The notes below the pieces were generated by a model. That model made no database searches. It worked only from the letters and a program-made list of their open reading frames with translations, and was not told the DNA's origin. A program made the position numbers and the translations under genes. A stretch of DNA of 64,000 nt from Brachypodium distachyon (lineage: Eukaryota > Streptophyta > Magnoliopsida > Poales > Poaceae), in assembly GCF_000005505.3 (NCBI RefSeq), contig NC_016134.3, forward strand, positions 32,550,150-32,614,149, in the 5' to 3' direction. Of this stretch, positions 35,482 through 46,383 are shown piece after piece (position 1 is the first letter of the stretch; each line of letters opens with the position of its first letter).

Positions 35482-36548
35482 GATGTGTCTTGGTCGTCCA
35501 GTACAGACTCCATTATTTCTCCCTGAGAAAGAACAACTACGAGTTAAGTTGTGTGATCTTGCCAAAAGAAGAAACTAAAGCCATGCGACCTCTAAATCAC
35601 AGTAGGATCGGTACATTCGGAGGAAATCACCATGGCTAGGACGGAGGGTTCCCGCGCCCGTGTAGATCTGCCTAAATCCGAGAGAAAGGGCAAGCAGGTG
35701 GGGTGGTTGTTCCGGTAGCAAGGGAGGTGGGGTTGGTAGCCCGTCGGTGGAGAGCGCCGCCGCGACCCAACAGCCCCGCCGCCGCCTCGCCATCGCGGCT
35801 TCCGCGCTGCCACCTCACGCCGCCGCCAGGATGGAGTGCCGACCGCCGAGCCCCGCCACCGCCGTCACCGCATGGGCTTTGCCCCCGGCGGCGGCGAGGG
35901 GAGGAGGAAGAGAGCTGGAACGGAAGTTGCCGGTGGCCTGGATGCGCCATCTACGGAGTAGGGTAGCCTCCACGGTGGACGGCGGCGGCAGACGTCCACG
36001 GTTGTTCGCGGGGCTCGATCTTAGGGATTTCTCTGCAGGACGGAGGAGGTTGCCGAGGGTGGGGGCGGATGACACGAAGGGGCACGAAGGTGGTTTGACA
36101 GGCGACGAAACCGCGTGGTGAAAGAAATGGTCTGTATTTTTTAGATAGGTATAGAAGATTGATCAAACACTTTGACTAGTGAAAGGTAAACTTTCCAAAA
36201 CAAATTGATATCGTATCAAAAGAATACCCAATTAATGGTCTGTCAACACGATAAATTAACATGGAGAAGGATACTTTGCATGGCTTCTGAGGAGAAACGC
36301 TGAAAATGTATCTTGATTAATCCAGCTACTTACTTTCACATAAGAAATTAAACAGCAATTTATTGACCTTCCAAAACAGAAAAGAAAAGAAAAAAGAAAA
36401 AAGGAACCAGCTGTTGATACATACACTGGTCTCAATCGTCCTCGATCAGGTGCGGCCGGCGGACATATTACCACCACACACAGGAACTGAAGGGGATAGA
36501 TACATTATATATTAACGTCGTCGTACGCGCCTTGGTCGTGCGTGATAA
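35482..36548. other. GC-rich segment without a supported gene, then AT-rich DNA
   Basis: 35600-36120 is GC-rich with overlapping frames on both strands. None has a domain, a consistent codon signal or splice structure. It may be a captured gene fragment or an old 5' exon. 36130-36490 is AT-rich, including a purine-rich tract, and is probably the 3' flank of the small minus-strand gene. Confidence 0.4.
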
Positions 36549-36752
36549 TTAGTCGCTCAACTCGGTGGTTTTCTTGCCGCTGGCCCCGGGCTGGAAGGTG
36601 GAGGGGTTGACGGCCTTCTCGGCGGTCGACTCGGCGGCCCCGAGCGTGGCGCCGCCGGCATCGGCGCCTGGCATCGACATCGCCTCGGCCACCGGCGCCA
36701 CCGCCACGGCGGCGGCCAGCAGGAGGACGGCCAGGGCGAGCGCGCGAGACAT
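36549..36752 (-). CDS. Small secreted alanine-rich protein of unknown function
   Basis: 67 residues. The N-terminus MSRALALAVLLLAAAVAVAP is a clear signal peptide with likely cleavage after AEA, leaving a mature peptide of about 43 residues that is Ala/Gly/Ser/Pro-containing and free of cysteine. The context looks like a real gene: a TATA box on the minus strand at 36861-36869, a CT-rich leader of about 100 bases, and the start context gatcgccatg. A short AG/SP-type composition recalls arabinogalactan peptides, but the Pro content is low and no GPI signal follows. No family was recognised. Confidence 0.65.
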   Translation of the reverse strand: MSRALALAVLLLAAAVAVAPVAEAMSMPGADAGGATLGAAESTAEKAVNPSTFQPGASGKKTTELSD

Positions 36753-36860
36753 GGCGATCTGCTAGCTAGTTAGCTCTCTGTGTCAAATTGATCTGGAGAT
36801 GAGATGGTGGATCGAGAGAGTCGGAGATGGAGAGAGAGAGAGGAGGGGCGTGGAGTTGGG

Positions 36861-36869
36861 TTATATATG
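36861..36869 (-). promoter_or_regulatory. TATA box of the small secreted-protein gene
   Basis: The minus strand reads catatataa about 110 bases before the ATG at 36752. It is followed by a CT-rich (ctctctctcc) leader. Confidence 0.7.
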
Positions 36870-37140
36870 CGCGGCCGGGAGAGGAGAAGGTGCGTACGCG
36901 CGCGGCGCCAGGAGTTTGTCTCCTTAATTTGGTAATATGGCGATCCCTTGCGTGGAGGGAGGGATGATGCTTGGACAGTGACGACGGAGACGGCGTGCGC
37001 ACCGCGGGGCAGCAGGGGGGGCCTCCCGTCTATTTCTAGATCCTCTGCTGAATTTTGTTTCTTCTACCCGCATGATAACACGTGCTCCCTTCAATTCATA
37101 TTAATTGTCTCCCACATATTATTCGTCTTGAAAATGGCTT

Positions 37141-38740
37141 CTAACGGGTAGTGATAAGAGGTGTCCCAATCTTCTCCTTGAGCATGTTGTCGAAGCAAGA
37201 TAACTCGCGAGACGTTGACGAATCTCTAGTTGTTCCCTCGTTGCAAATGCAACAATTCTGAACCATATTTGATATTCGCAACATCACACACTTGCGCACG
37301 TAGCCACCGACCACGAAGCGGTTCTGCAATCTACCAGTTTCCACTGAAACAATAGATTACACTTGAATCTTCAGTAGCAAACACACCAGATAGCAACAAA
37401 GTGGTGAGGTAAATTCCTAATCGAATCAAAGAGGAATTGTATAATTTCAGATGAATGCTTGCAGCAGTTCAACGAAAAGGTTCCGAATAATTTAAATGTG
37501 GTCTAATCCACTCTATGTGAAGATGCATAACTCTCAAATTGTTGTAAGGCAGGTTGGCGACATGGCTTAATGTGTTCATTGCGGCCATGATTAGCGAAAA
37601 ATGCTGTTGTACAGAGCATTCTTGAAAAACACACCTATATGAGCCCAACTGTTTAACGTCGCAGTTTATGAAACTTGGGTGATCTCTAGTACGCTCATTA
37701 AGAAACCACGAATACGATACATATACTCCACCAGCGGGGTAGACTACTAGCAACCCAGTTGATGAGGACATCCCTAGTTCTTTACCATCATCTCCAATTG
37801 ATGATGTTGCTGCACAAGATAAGCCCGATGAAGTTAGACTTGGACCAATTACAAGAGCACGTTCAAAGTTACTTGAGCAACAGGTGAACTCACTTTTAAT
37901 TAAATCTGATGTTTTAATTGATGAGAGCTTTATACTACCTAAGTCTATGCATTTATGTATGATCAGATTTGAGGATAACTCAAGCATTGCACGTGGAGAA
38001 GGAGCGTTGCAGCAAGATCCATTGACATTGATTTCCAATATAAAGAAGAGCGCGAGGGAGGAGAGGGAGGACGGCGCACCACATGAAGAGGAGGAAATCA
38101 ACCAGTAATAAAAGTTGTTATGGCTGATGCTACGACCGGTCCTATGACACGTCAAACATGTATAAGGCATCAACGTACGTTGAGAGATAGGTGACACACA
38201 TAGGACTGCCTACGACATTTTATTATTGTGTAAGTGTGTGGATGATGAGAGTTGGGCCAGCATGCTCATAGTTTGGGCTGAACCCAACATTTTGGGTCAG
38301 TTTGTATCAAGTTTGGGTTGAACCAAATTCGAGTCCGAGTCCATCTAGGATGTTGGACGCCCCCCATCCATATATATGTTGGGGTGCGCCCACAATTAGG
38401 GTTAGACCACGTTTAGATGAAACCAAAACCTTTCGTTGAACTGCTGCAAGCATTCATCTGAAATTATATAATTCCTCTTTGATTGATCAGGGATTTTACA
38501 TTCACCACTTTGTTTCGATCTAGTGTTTCCTATTGAAGATTCAAGTGTTATGTATTGTTACACTAGGAATTGGTAGATTGCAGAACCGCTTCGTGGTCGG
38601 CGGTTAGGTGCGCAAGCGTGTGGTGTTGCGAATATCAAATAGGGGCAACGAGGGAACAACCAGAAATTCGTCAGCATCTCACGAGTTATCATCCATCTAT
38701 TATGAGCTCAACGAGAAGATCAAGCCACCCTTTATCACCA
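37141..38740. mobile_element. Rearranged gypsy remnant with inverted LTR-like arms around copia 3' sequence
   Basis: 37141-37490 and 38425-38740 are inverted copies sharing 'tagattgcagaaccgcttcgt', 'gttgcgaatatcaaat' and 'caacgagggaacaac'. Between them, 37500-37750 matches the 3' untranslated part of the copia at 40-46 kb ('acacctatatgagcc', 'gcggggtag'). 37780-38108 encodes the end of a gypsy polyprotein (LGPITRARSKLLEQQVNSLL, ESFILPKSMHLCMIRFE). So a gypsy element inserted into a copia copy, with later rearrangement leaving one arm inverted. Confidence 0.75.
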
Positions 38741-38938
38741 GTATTGGTTGACATTGAGTGAAATCTATTCATGCCAGCTTGCAATTCAATGCTTAGTTCA
38801 TTGTAAGTGTGGATGGCTGTAACTTAAGCTTCTAGGCAGAAGTTCAACTTAACAATCTGTGCTGAAACACTAGTTTCTAAACAAGTAGCGAGAGCAAGCA
38901 AATCTCTAAATGGGTATTTGAGATCTAACCTGGGGGAT
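38741..38938 (+). mobile_element. 3' internal end of a copia element with polypurine tract
   Basis: Resembles 45080-45268 of the second copia, including the 'aattcaa...ttcattgt' block. It ends in 'aacctggggga', the purine tract immediately before the LTR at 38939. It is the continuation of the copia sequence at 37500-37750, split by the gypsy insertion. Confidence 0.65.
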
Positions 38939-39879
38939 TGTTAGAATTTGGTGGGCCTAGTCAGCCCAAGCCCAAAGTTTAATAAATTTTGAAAATCTGA
39001 AAGGCTCATCCGTGAAGTGGGACGAGGAGAGTGGGAATAGTCCCACCTGGCTACTTTAGAGTGAGTGTGACCAATATATAAGAGGTGTTGGTACTCTCCT
39101 AGTAGTGAGGTGAGCAAGCGAATATCCTCACACGCGGTCCTCCTCCTCCTCGTCATGACGCGCGCGCGTCGCGTTTCGTGGATCGAGTTTGAGCCGAGTT
39201 GTGCCAAGTCGGGTCGGTGCGGTGCAGGGCCATGCTTCCTATCTTTTTGTCACACACTCAATGTATTTTTGGAATTTATTATGAACGCGTGCAGATTTTG
39301 TGGAGTCGCTTCAGGTTTCCTAAACTGAACCGACCTATACCTGCGTGACTATATATTGAGCCGTCCCGGCCTCTCGATCTGCACCACATAAAACCGAGCT
39401 AGGGTTTTGCCTACCTCTTGTTGCCTGCGCCCAAATTGTAGTTTGCCCCATCCGGCGCGCCGGCGTGCAACGACGAATGGGAGAGCAGGTCTCCAGAACC
39501 TCTCGCCTTTGTGATCCTGTACGGGAGAGGGAGAATAAGGTTTTTGGGAAGCGCTCCGCACGACTGCTCGCTTCCCTGTCACCACTGGTCGTCTACCTCC
39601 TCAGGCGGATGGCTACGCGACTCGCCGCCACTTTCTTCGTTAGCAACTTTGTCCAGCAAACACCGCAACAACCTCATCTTCCTCTCCATCGCAATAGTAC
39701 GTAATTTGTGGTCCGATCTGTTACTTATTTATGATCTGCGAGTTTATCCTGTTGTTGCTTGTGCTGCTAATACTTCTAATATTCATGAGATGCAAGTGAT
39801 AGTTCTTAGTGTCGTCATGATCTGTATTCTGAAATTACTCATTAAATTGTTTTTCAAGAAATTGCTTAATATTCCAACA
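38939..39879 (+). repeat. LTR of a copia related to the 40-46 kb element
   Basis: 941 bp from tgttagaatt to attccaaca, preceded by a polypurine tract. It shares 'gcccaagccc', 'gacgcgcgcgcgt', 'tttcgtggatcga' and the 'tatataag' promoter block with the 40-46 kb element's LTRs but is clearly diverged. It also contains an open stretch beginning MATRLAATFFVSNF that runs to a donor-like gtacgtaat, at the same place as the gag exon in the other element. Confidence 0.8.
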
Positions 39880-39975
39880 TCGGCTCCGTTGCTCCTGAGA
39901 TTCTGGTCGAGCCTCTGCTTCGTCTCCTGGACATTACGGTCCAGCGTCCACCCATGCATCATCGCAAGCATTAGC
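39880..39975 (-). pseudogene. Inverted copy of a host exon fragment
   Basis: On the minus strand it reads gatgcatgggtggacgctgg, then ETKQRLDQNLRSNGAD. This is an inverted duplicate of the exon fragment at 46379-46465. It directly abuts the copia LTR at 39879. It is an incomplete fragment. Confidence 0.75.
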
Positions 39976-40069
39976 GGACTAGCTCGCAGTCGTTTGACTC
40001 ACTTCGTCGCCGCGGAAAGAGCAGAGCTCCGTGTAGGCGTTTGCACCGGGCGTGTATAGGTCACTTAGC

Positions 40070-40357
40070 ATGGCCGAGATGCTCCCTGGCTTCGAGTGCG
40101 CGTGGCGAATGTGGCAGGGCGGCGGCACGCCGGGTCCACTGACCCGCGGGCGGCCAGGACCACCAGGAAGTTCTCCGCCGGCCACACCGGCAGCTGTTAG
40201 TTCTGGCGGCAAGGTAAGAGGCATCGATGGATCGAGCCTGTTTGATTGATTCATTGATTGATTGATTTCGTTTCATGAAGATGATTAATTAACATGGGCA
40301 ATTTGTTTTGGTTGATGTCTTCGCAGTAGAGGAGCGGCGTGATGGAGCTGATGATGC
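40070..40357 (+). pseudogene. 5' part of a split host gene (possible RING-type E3 ligase relative)
   Basis: Exon 1 at 40070-40213 encodes MAEMLPGFECAWRMWQGGGT and a Gly/Pro/Ser-rich tail. A GT-AG intron at 40214-40326 follows, then the start of exon 2 (gaggagcggcgtgatgg), which is cut at 40357 by the copia insertion. Exon 2 resumes at 46384 with LDHNARETKQRLDQKLRSN. Phase across the intron is off by one base, which a lost G after the acceptor would explain. The MLPG.E.A start and the AREAK-RLD-KLR block recall N-termini of grass RING-H2 proteins, but no RING domain is present. The family is tentative. Confidence 0.5.
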
Positions 40358-41446
40358 TGTTGGAATTTTGGGTTAGGCCCAAGGCCCAGTCTGAAATTAA
40401 TTCCTGGAAAAATCTCAAAAGCTCATTCATGGAGTGGGATGAGGAAGTGGGAATAGTCCCACCTTGCTAGTTTAGGGGGAGTTGATAGTTCTCACCTCTT
40501 GACCAAGTGAGCAAGGAAAATCCCCACGCGCGCTCTTCCTCCTCCTCTCACCTCGCCATGACGCGCGCGCGCCACGTTTCGTGGATCGATTTCGAGTTCG
40601 AGTCGTGCCGGGCCGGTGCGGGGCGGGGCGGGGCGGGGTCGTGCTTATCTTTTTGGCAATCGGAATCCGTCGCGGACGCGTAACAAATCCCGACAATTGC
40701 GGAGTCGGTTTTGGTTTCCTAACCCGAACCGAAGTCCGCCTGCGTGCCTATATAATAAGATAACCGCGGCTTCCGGACGTACCATGCCACAACCCTAGCC
40801 GTCACGCCCACGATCCAATCTCGTTGTTCGCCGCCAACTGCTACTTCATCCCGTCGACTGCGTGCACAGATCGCCGGGAGAGCAGGCCTCCGGAACCCCG
40901 ACCTTCGAGATCCTTCTCGGGAGACGGTCGATAAGGTATTTGGGGAGCGTTCTCACGCGACTGCTCGCTTCTTCATGTCCCTGTTTCGTCGGCATCTTCA
41001 TCACCAATGGCCGACGACCTCGAAGATCCCGCGGCTCAGGCTGCCACTCTAGCTCAGCAGCAGCAGGATGCCCAACTCCAAGCACAGCAGCAGGCTGCCC
41101 AACTCCAAGCCCAGGCAACTGCTGCTGCACAGGCGCAAGCGCAGGCGCTGGCCGCTGCCCAGGAGGTAGTCAAGGCTGCTGCTGCTGCCGGCGTGAACAT
41201 CGACCCCGCCGGACTCATCACTGACCTCAACAAACAAACACACGAAAAGAGTACAGCACCGTACGTAATCTGCTCTTTCTTGTTGATTTTGATTAGTAGT
41301 TCTATTATTCATGCCATGAAATTAGATGAGTTTTATTGCTTTGTGTTGCTATTTAATTTGTCTAGTTTGCATGATATAATATGCTACATGTTTTACACAT
41401 TGTTTTTCTGGATTAAATATTCATCGAAATTACCTAATTATTCAAC
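40358..41446 (+). repeat. 5' LTR, copia at 40-46 kb
   Basis: Runs from tgttggaatttt to attattcaaca. Compared with the 3' LTR it lacks about 25 bases, including 'ccatatataagg', between 'gggggagttg' and 'ttctcacctcttga'; this was the TATA box. It includes a coding-like segment starting ATG 41007. Confidence 0.85.
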
Positions 41447-42397
41447 AATCCAAAAACCTTATTCGTGTAGGCAATTTTCGATGTCTCAATTTGCTGTCGC
41501 ATTGAAACCACATGTGTTTACTGGACTGCACTTTAAGAGGTGGTAATATAAATGTCATATGTGGCTCGTGGCTATGGGCGCATGGTGGGCGGTACAACAC
41601 GGGAAGACTCAAACAATTGCTCCTCAGCAGTTGTATGTTGAGGCTTGTGTTGTAGTCGTCGGTGCGATCCGTAGTGTGCTGGGAGATATGCTCGTTGATG
41701 CTTATCTGCACTATCAGGATGCCAAAGAGTTGTGGGATGTGCTCGATGCTAAGTTTGGCGCATCTGACGCTGACAGTGAGCTGTACGTCATGGAGCAGTT
41801 CTTTGACTATAAGATGGTTGCAACCGATCTGTAGTGGAACAAGCTCATGAGTTACTGACTATGGCTAAGGAACTTGACCAATTCAAGTGTCCACTACCCG
41901 ACAAGTTTGTCGCCGGGGGCATCATCGCCAAGCTTCCTCCCTCGTGGAGGAACTTTGCTACTTCAATAAAACACAAGGGACAAGAAATCTCTGTGGAGAA
42001 CCTGATTGGGACTCTTGATGTTGAGGAGAAGGCGAGAGCAAAAGATGCTGGTCCCAAAGGCAACACACAAGAGGATACATCCACTGTCAACATGGTCCAG
42101 ACGAACAACCACGACAACAGTAACAACAAGGGAAAGGGAAAGGCATTCAACAATGCTGGTCCAAAGAACACTACCACTTTCAAGAAGAAGAAGAAAGGAG
42201 GCAACAAGGACAAGGATCCTTGCTTTGTGTGCGGAGGACTCGGCCACTGGGCGAGTAACTGCAAGGAGCGCAAAGGAGGACAGATTCGGCAAAAGTTTGC
42301 TAATTTGACCATTGGCAACAATGAAGATGCAGGCGGGTATGGTAATTTATTTACTGTATTTTCTGTATGTCAGTCCAACTATTCATGTGTGTGCTGA
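41007..42397 (+). pseudogene. Copia gag, with first exon inside the LTR
   Basis: Exon 1 (41007-41260) encodes MADDLEDPAAQAATLAQQQQ and a Gln/Ala-rich helix, ending before donor gtacgtaat. Exon 2 starts at 41471 after acceptor ttcgtgtag. The join keeps frame exactly and yields PQFSMSQFAVALKPHVFTG, the canonical start of copia Gag. Then come stops at about 41545 and 41832, the Gag core (MGAWWAVQ, AKELWDVLDAKFG, LPPSWRNFATSIKHKGQEIS), a Lys-rich tract and the zinc knuckle CFVCGGLGHWASNC. The intron spans the LTR/internal boundary. Gag coats the element RNA. The stops make this copy defective. Confidence 0.85.
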
Positions 42398-42436
42398 TAT
42401 TTCTTTGTTTTCTTCATATCAGGCCATAACTCCTCA

Positions 42437-42784
42437 GTGACGATGGGGAACGGCGCCCATGCTTCTGTTCATGGTGTTGGCACAGTGGATCTGAAGTTTA
42501 CTTCGGGAAAGATCGTGCAGCTGAGGAACGTGCAGCATGTGCCCTCCATTCAGAAGAATCTTGTTAGTGGATCCCTCCTTTGCAAGAACGGATTTAAGTT
42601 AGTGTTTGAGTCCAATGAAGTTATTGAGTCTAAGTATGGACAATTATTGGTAAAGGTTATGAGTGCGGAGGCTTGTTCCACTTACTTACTTACGGACTTG
42701 GGAAAAGAAGAGACTCACACTTTCTTACTTACGGACTTGGGGTTGTTTGGCGAAAGTCAATGTGCCAATTACCAAGAAACGTAA
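42437..42784 (+). pseudogene. Copia protease/pre-integrase remnant with deletion junction
   Basis: [20 protein letters not shown] and [20 protein letters not shown] are the C-terminal part of the copia protease region. The frame then collapses into two copies of 'cttacttacggacttggg' (42683-42700 and 42723-42740). It continues directly into the region normally lying after integrase, so GAG-pre-integrase and the whole integrase core are gone. Confidence 0.85.
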
Positions 42785-44719
42785 GCTTGGACCAAAAACC
42801 GTTGATTGTGTCTTTCTTGGCTATGCACTTCGGAGTGTTGGCTATAGATTCTTGGTTGTAAATTCTGGAGTACCTGACATGAGCGTCGGTACAATTATGG
42901 AGTCCAGGGATGCTACATTCTTTGAGGACATATTTCTCATGAGAGATATGCATAGCACATTTAGAGAGGATCATGATGTACCTGCTGAACCCATCAGTTC
43001 AGAGGAACATCAGGATCATGGTGTAGCTCCTGAACCCGCCATCCTAGTGGAAAATCTTGAACAAACACTTGATGAGATTCCTGAGGAGTATGACAATGAA
43101 GCCCCTATTAGGGGTAAGCGACAAAGGATTGCTAAATCCTTTGGTGATGATTTCATTATGTACCTTGTGGATGACACCCCTAAAACCATTAATGAGGCCT
43201 TTGCATCTCCGGATGCAGACTATTGGAAGGAAGCCATTCGTAGTGAGATGGATTCTATCATGGCTAATGGTACTTGGGAGGTCGTTGATCGTCTGTACGG
43301 GTGCAAACCTGTAGGATGCAAGTGGATATTCAAGAAAAAGCTTAGGCCTGATGGTACTATTGAGAAGTACAAGGCACAGCTTGTGGCCAAGGGTTTTACC
43401 CAGAAAGAAGGTGAAGATTTCTTTGATACTTACTCACCTGTAGCTCGATTGACCACAATCAGAGTATTACTATCACTGGCTGCCTCATATGGTCTGATCG
43501 TCCATCAAATGAACGTTAAGACAGCTTTCCTTAACGGAGAGTTGGACGAGGAAATTTACATGAACCAGCCAAATGGATTTGTAATAAAGGGTCATGAAGG
43601 AAAAGTGTGTAAGTTATTAAAGTCTCTATATGGCCTGAAACAAACTCCTAAGCAATGGCATGAGAAGTTTGACAAAACTTTAACATCTGTCGGCTTTATT
43701 GTAAACGAAGCTGACAAATGTGTATACTACCACCATGGTGGGGGTGAGGGAGTTATACTTTGTTTGTATGTCGATGACATACTAATATTTGGGACTAACC
43801 TCAAAGTGATTGAAGAGGTTAAGACTTTCTTGTTGAAGTGCTTTGACATGAAAGACCTTGGTGTAGCTGATGTTATTCTGAACATCAAGCTCGTGAGAGG
43901 CGACAATGGTGAGATCACTTTGTTGCAATCTCACTATGTGGAAAAGATCTTGAGTCGTTTCGGCTATGCTGATTGTAACCTTCTCCAACTCCTTATGATC
44001 CAAGCGTTCTGCTTCGAAAGAATCACAGAATTGGAAGAGACCAACTAAGATATTCTCAGATTATTGGTTCGCTCATGTATTTGGCTAGTGCAACTAGACC
44101 TGACATTTCTTTTGCTGTGAGCAAACTGAGTCGGTTCAATAAGATTCCGGGAGATGATCATTGGAGTGCACTCGAGAGGGTCATGTGCTATCTAAAGGGC
44201 ACAATGAGCTATGGTATACACTATACTGGGTACCCCAAGGTACTTGAGGGTTATAGTGATTCAAACTGGATATCTGATGTTGATGAGCTAAAGGCCACGA
44301 GTGGATATGTGTTCACACTCGGAGGGGGCGCTGTTTCATGGAAGTCTTGCAAGCAAACGATCTTAACCAGATCAACAATGGAAGCAGAACTTTCAACATT
44401 AGATACATCCACGGTTGAAGCCGACTTGCTTCGTGAGCTCTTGATGGACTTGCCGATTGTTGAAAAACCAATACCGACGATTCTTATGAACTGTGACAAT
44501 CAAACTGTGATAGTCAAAGTGAACAGTTCTAAAGATAACATGAAGTCATCAAGACACGTCAGGAGACGTATGAAATCTGTCAGAGCAATAAGAAATTCTG
44601 GAATAATACCATTGGGATATATCCCAACGGCTAAAAATCTGGCAGATCTCTTTACAAAGGGTCTATCGAGGAATGTGATAGAATCTGCATCAAGGGAGAT
44701 GGGGTTGCAACCCACGTGA
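42740..44719 (+). pseudogene. Copia reverse transcriptase and RNase H
   Basis: Opens with the post-integrase block KTVDCVFLGYALRSVGYRFL and an acidic linker. RT then has WKEAIRSEMDSIMANGTWE, CKWIFKKKLRPDGTIEKYKA, VKTAFLNGELDEEIYMNQPN and the catalytic LCLYVDDILIF. A frame shift near 44000-44050 separates RNase H, with YLASATRPDISFAVSKLSRF, GYSDSNWISDVDELKATSGY and TRSTMEAELSTLD, ending at a stop at 44717. RT is a single open frame of more than 400 codons, so decay is recent or mild. Confidence 0.93.
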
Positions 44720-45268
44720 GTTACCATGGCAGTAAACCAACCTATGTGATCGGAGATCCCGTGAATTAGGACCTGGGAAACAAGTCATTGGATAACTAAG
44801 GAGAGTGTACATTCTTTATCCCACTCCGTTGACAATGCATTACTCTCGTGTACTGTATGGTAGGTTGTTTAACTTAATGTGTTCTAACGCGTTGCATTAA
44901 TTTGCAAGGGAGATACTGTCCTACAGAGTAGTCTCTAAAGAACACACCTATATGAGCCTGACTATTGGTCGCAGTCTATGAGATTTGGGTGGTCTCTAGT
45001 AAGCTTATGAAAAGGCCTGGAGAATGACTTACATGCTCCACACCGCGGGGTAGCATTCGGTAGCCTAGTACCAGACAACAATTTAGTGAAGCTCTAACAC
45101 AGAAAACTGACAATTCAAGGTTTGTCCATTGTTCAGTTGTGCGTGAGTGAAGCTATTTGTTTAGGTGGATGCTCAACCTTAACCGGTCTCCACTGAAACG
45201 TTGGTATATCAAAAACAGAGTTTTGGATCAATGGCAATTTTATGTGCTTATGAGATATTGTGGGTGAT
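44720..45268 (+). other. Copia 3' untranslated region and polypurine tract
   Basis: Non-coding tail between the RNase H stop and the 3' LTR. It shares blocks with 37500-37750 and 38750-38938, showing that two related copia copies sit within 8 kb. Confidence 0.75.
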
Positions 45269-46378
45269 TGTTGGAATTTTGGGTTAGGCCCAAGGCCCAA
45301 TCTGAAATTAATTCCTAGAAAAATCTCAAAAACCCATTCATGGAGTGGGATGAGGAAGTGAGAATAGTTCCACCTTACTAGTTTAGGGGGAGTTGGACCA
45401 TATATAAGGTATGTTGGTTCTCACCTCTTGAGCAAGTGAGCAAGTGAAATCCCCACGCGCGCTCCTCCTCCTCCTCCTCTGCTCGCCTCGCCTCGCCTCA
45501 TCACGACGCGCGCGCGTCACGTTTCGTGGATCGATTTCGATTTCGAGTTCGAGTTCGAGCCATGCCGGGTCGGTGCGGGGCGGGGTCGTGCTTATCTTTT
45601 TGGCAGTCGGAATCCGTTGCGGACGCGTAACAAATCCCGATAATTGCGGAGTCGGTTTTGGTTTCCTAAACCGAACCGAAGTCCGCATGCGTGCCTATAT
45701 AATAAGACGACCGCGGCCTCCGGACGTACCATGCCACAACCCTAGCCGTCACGCCCACGATCCAATCTCGTTGTTCGCCGCCAACTGCTACTCCATCCCG
45801 TCGACTGCGTGCACAGATCGCCGGGAGAGTAGGCCTCCGGAACCCCGACCTTCGAGATCCTTCCCGGGAGACGGTCGATAAGGTTTTTGGGGAGCGTTCT
45901 CACGCGACTGCTCGCTTCTTCACGTCCCTGTTTGGTCGGCATCTTCATCACCAATGGCCGACGACCTCAGAGATCCCGCGGCTCAGACTGCCGCTTTAGC
46001 TCCGCAGCAGCAAGCTGCCCAACTCCAAACACAGCATCAGGCTGCCCAACTCCAAGCCCAGGCAACTACTGCTGCACAAGCGCTGGCCGCTGCCCAGGAG
46101 GTAGTCAAGGCTGTTGCTGCTGCCGGTGTGAACATCGACACCGCCGGACTCATCACCGACCTCAACAAACAAACACAAGAAAAGAATACAACACCGTACG
46201 TAATCTGCTCTTTCTTGTTGATTCTGATTAGTAGTTCTATTATTCATGCCATGAAATTAGATGAGTTTTATTGCTGTGCGTTGCTATTTAATTTGTCTAG
46301 TTTGCATGATATAAAAAAAATATGCTACATGTTTACATATTGTTTTTCTAAATTAAATATTCATCAAAATTAACTAAT
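45269..46378 (+). repeat. 3' LTR, copia at 40-46 kb
   Basis: Retains the TATA box tatataagg at 45401-45409, absent from the 5' copy. It also carries the same ATG exon (45954-46197, MADDLRDPAAQTAALAPQQQ) and donor gtacgtaat. It ends at the gatgc duplication. Confidence 0.88.
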
Positions 46379-46383
46379 GATGC

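Larger units (their letters stand above)
40358..46378 (+). mobile_element. Ty1-copia retrotransposon with gag exon in LTR and deleted integrase
   Basis: LTRs at 40358-41446 and 45269-46378 are near-identical over about 1.08 kb. The target duplication gatgc is at 40353-40357 and 46379-46383. The internal region has gag, part of protease, RT and RNase H, but no integrase core. A purine-rich end ('gagatattgtgggtgat') precedes the 3' LTR. No TGGTATCAGAGC primer site was found after the 5' LTR. The 3' LTR seems to lack the last 9 or so bases (tattcaaca) present in the 5' copy. Confidence 0.9.

Noticed and set aside
35575..36166. GC-rich frames on both strands
   Set aside because: No domain, no splice model and no preferred frame; left unannotated.
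36549..36752. Classical arabinogalactan peptide
   Set aside because: Signal peptide fits, but the mature part has few prolines and no GPI-attachment hydrophobic tail.
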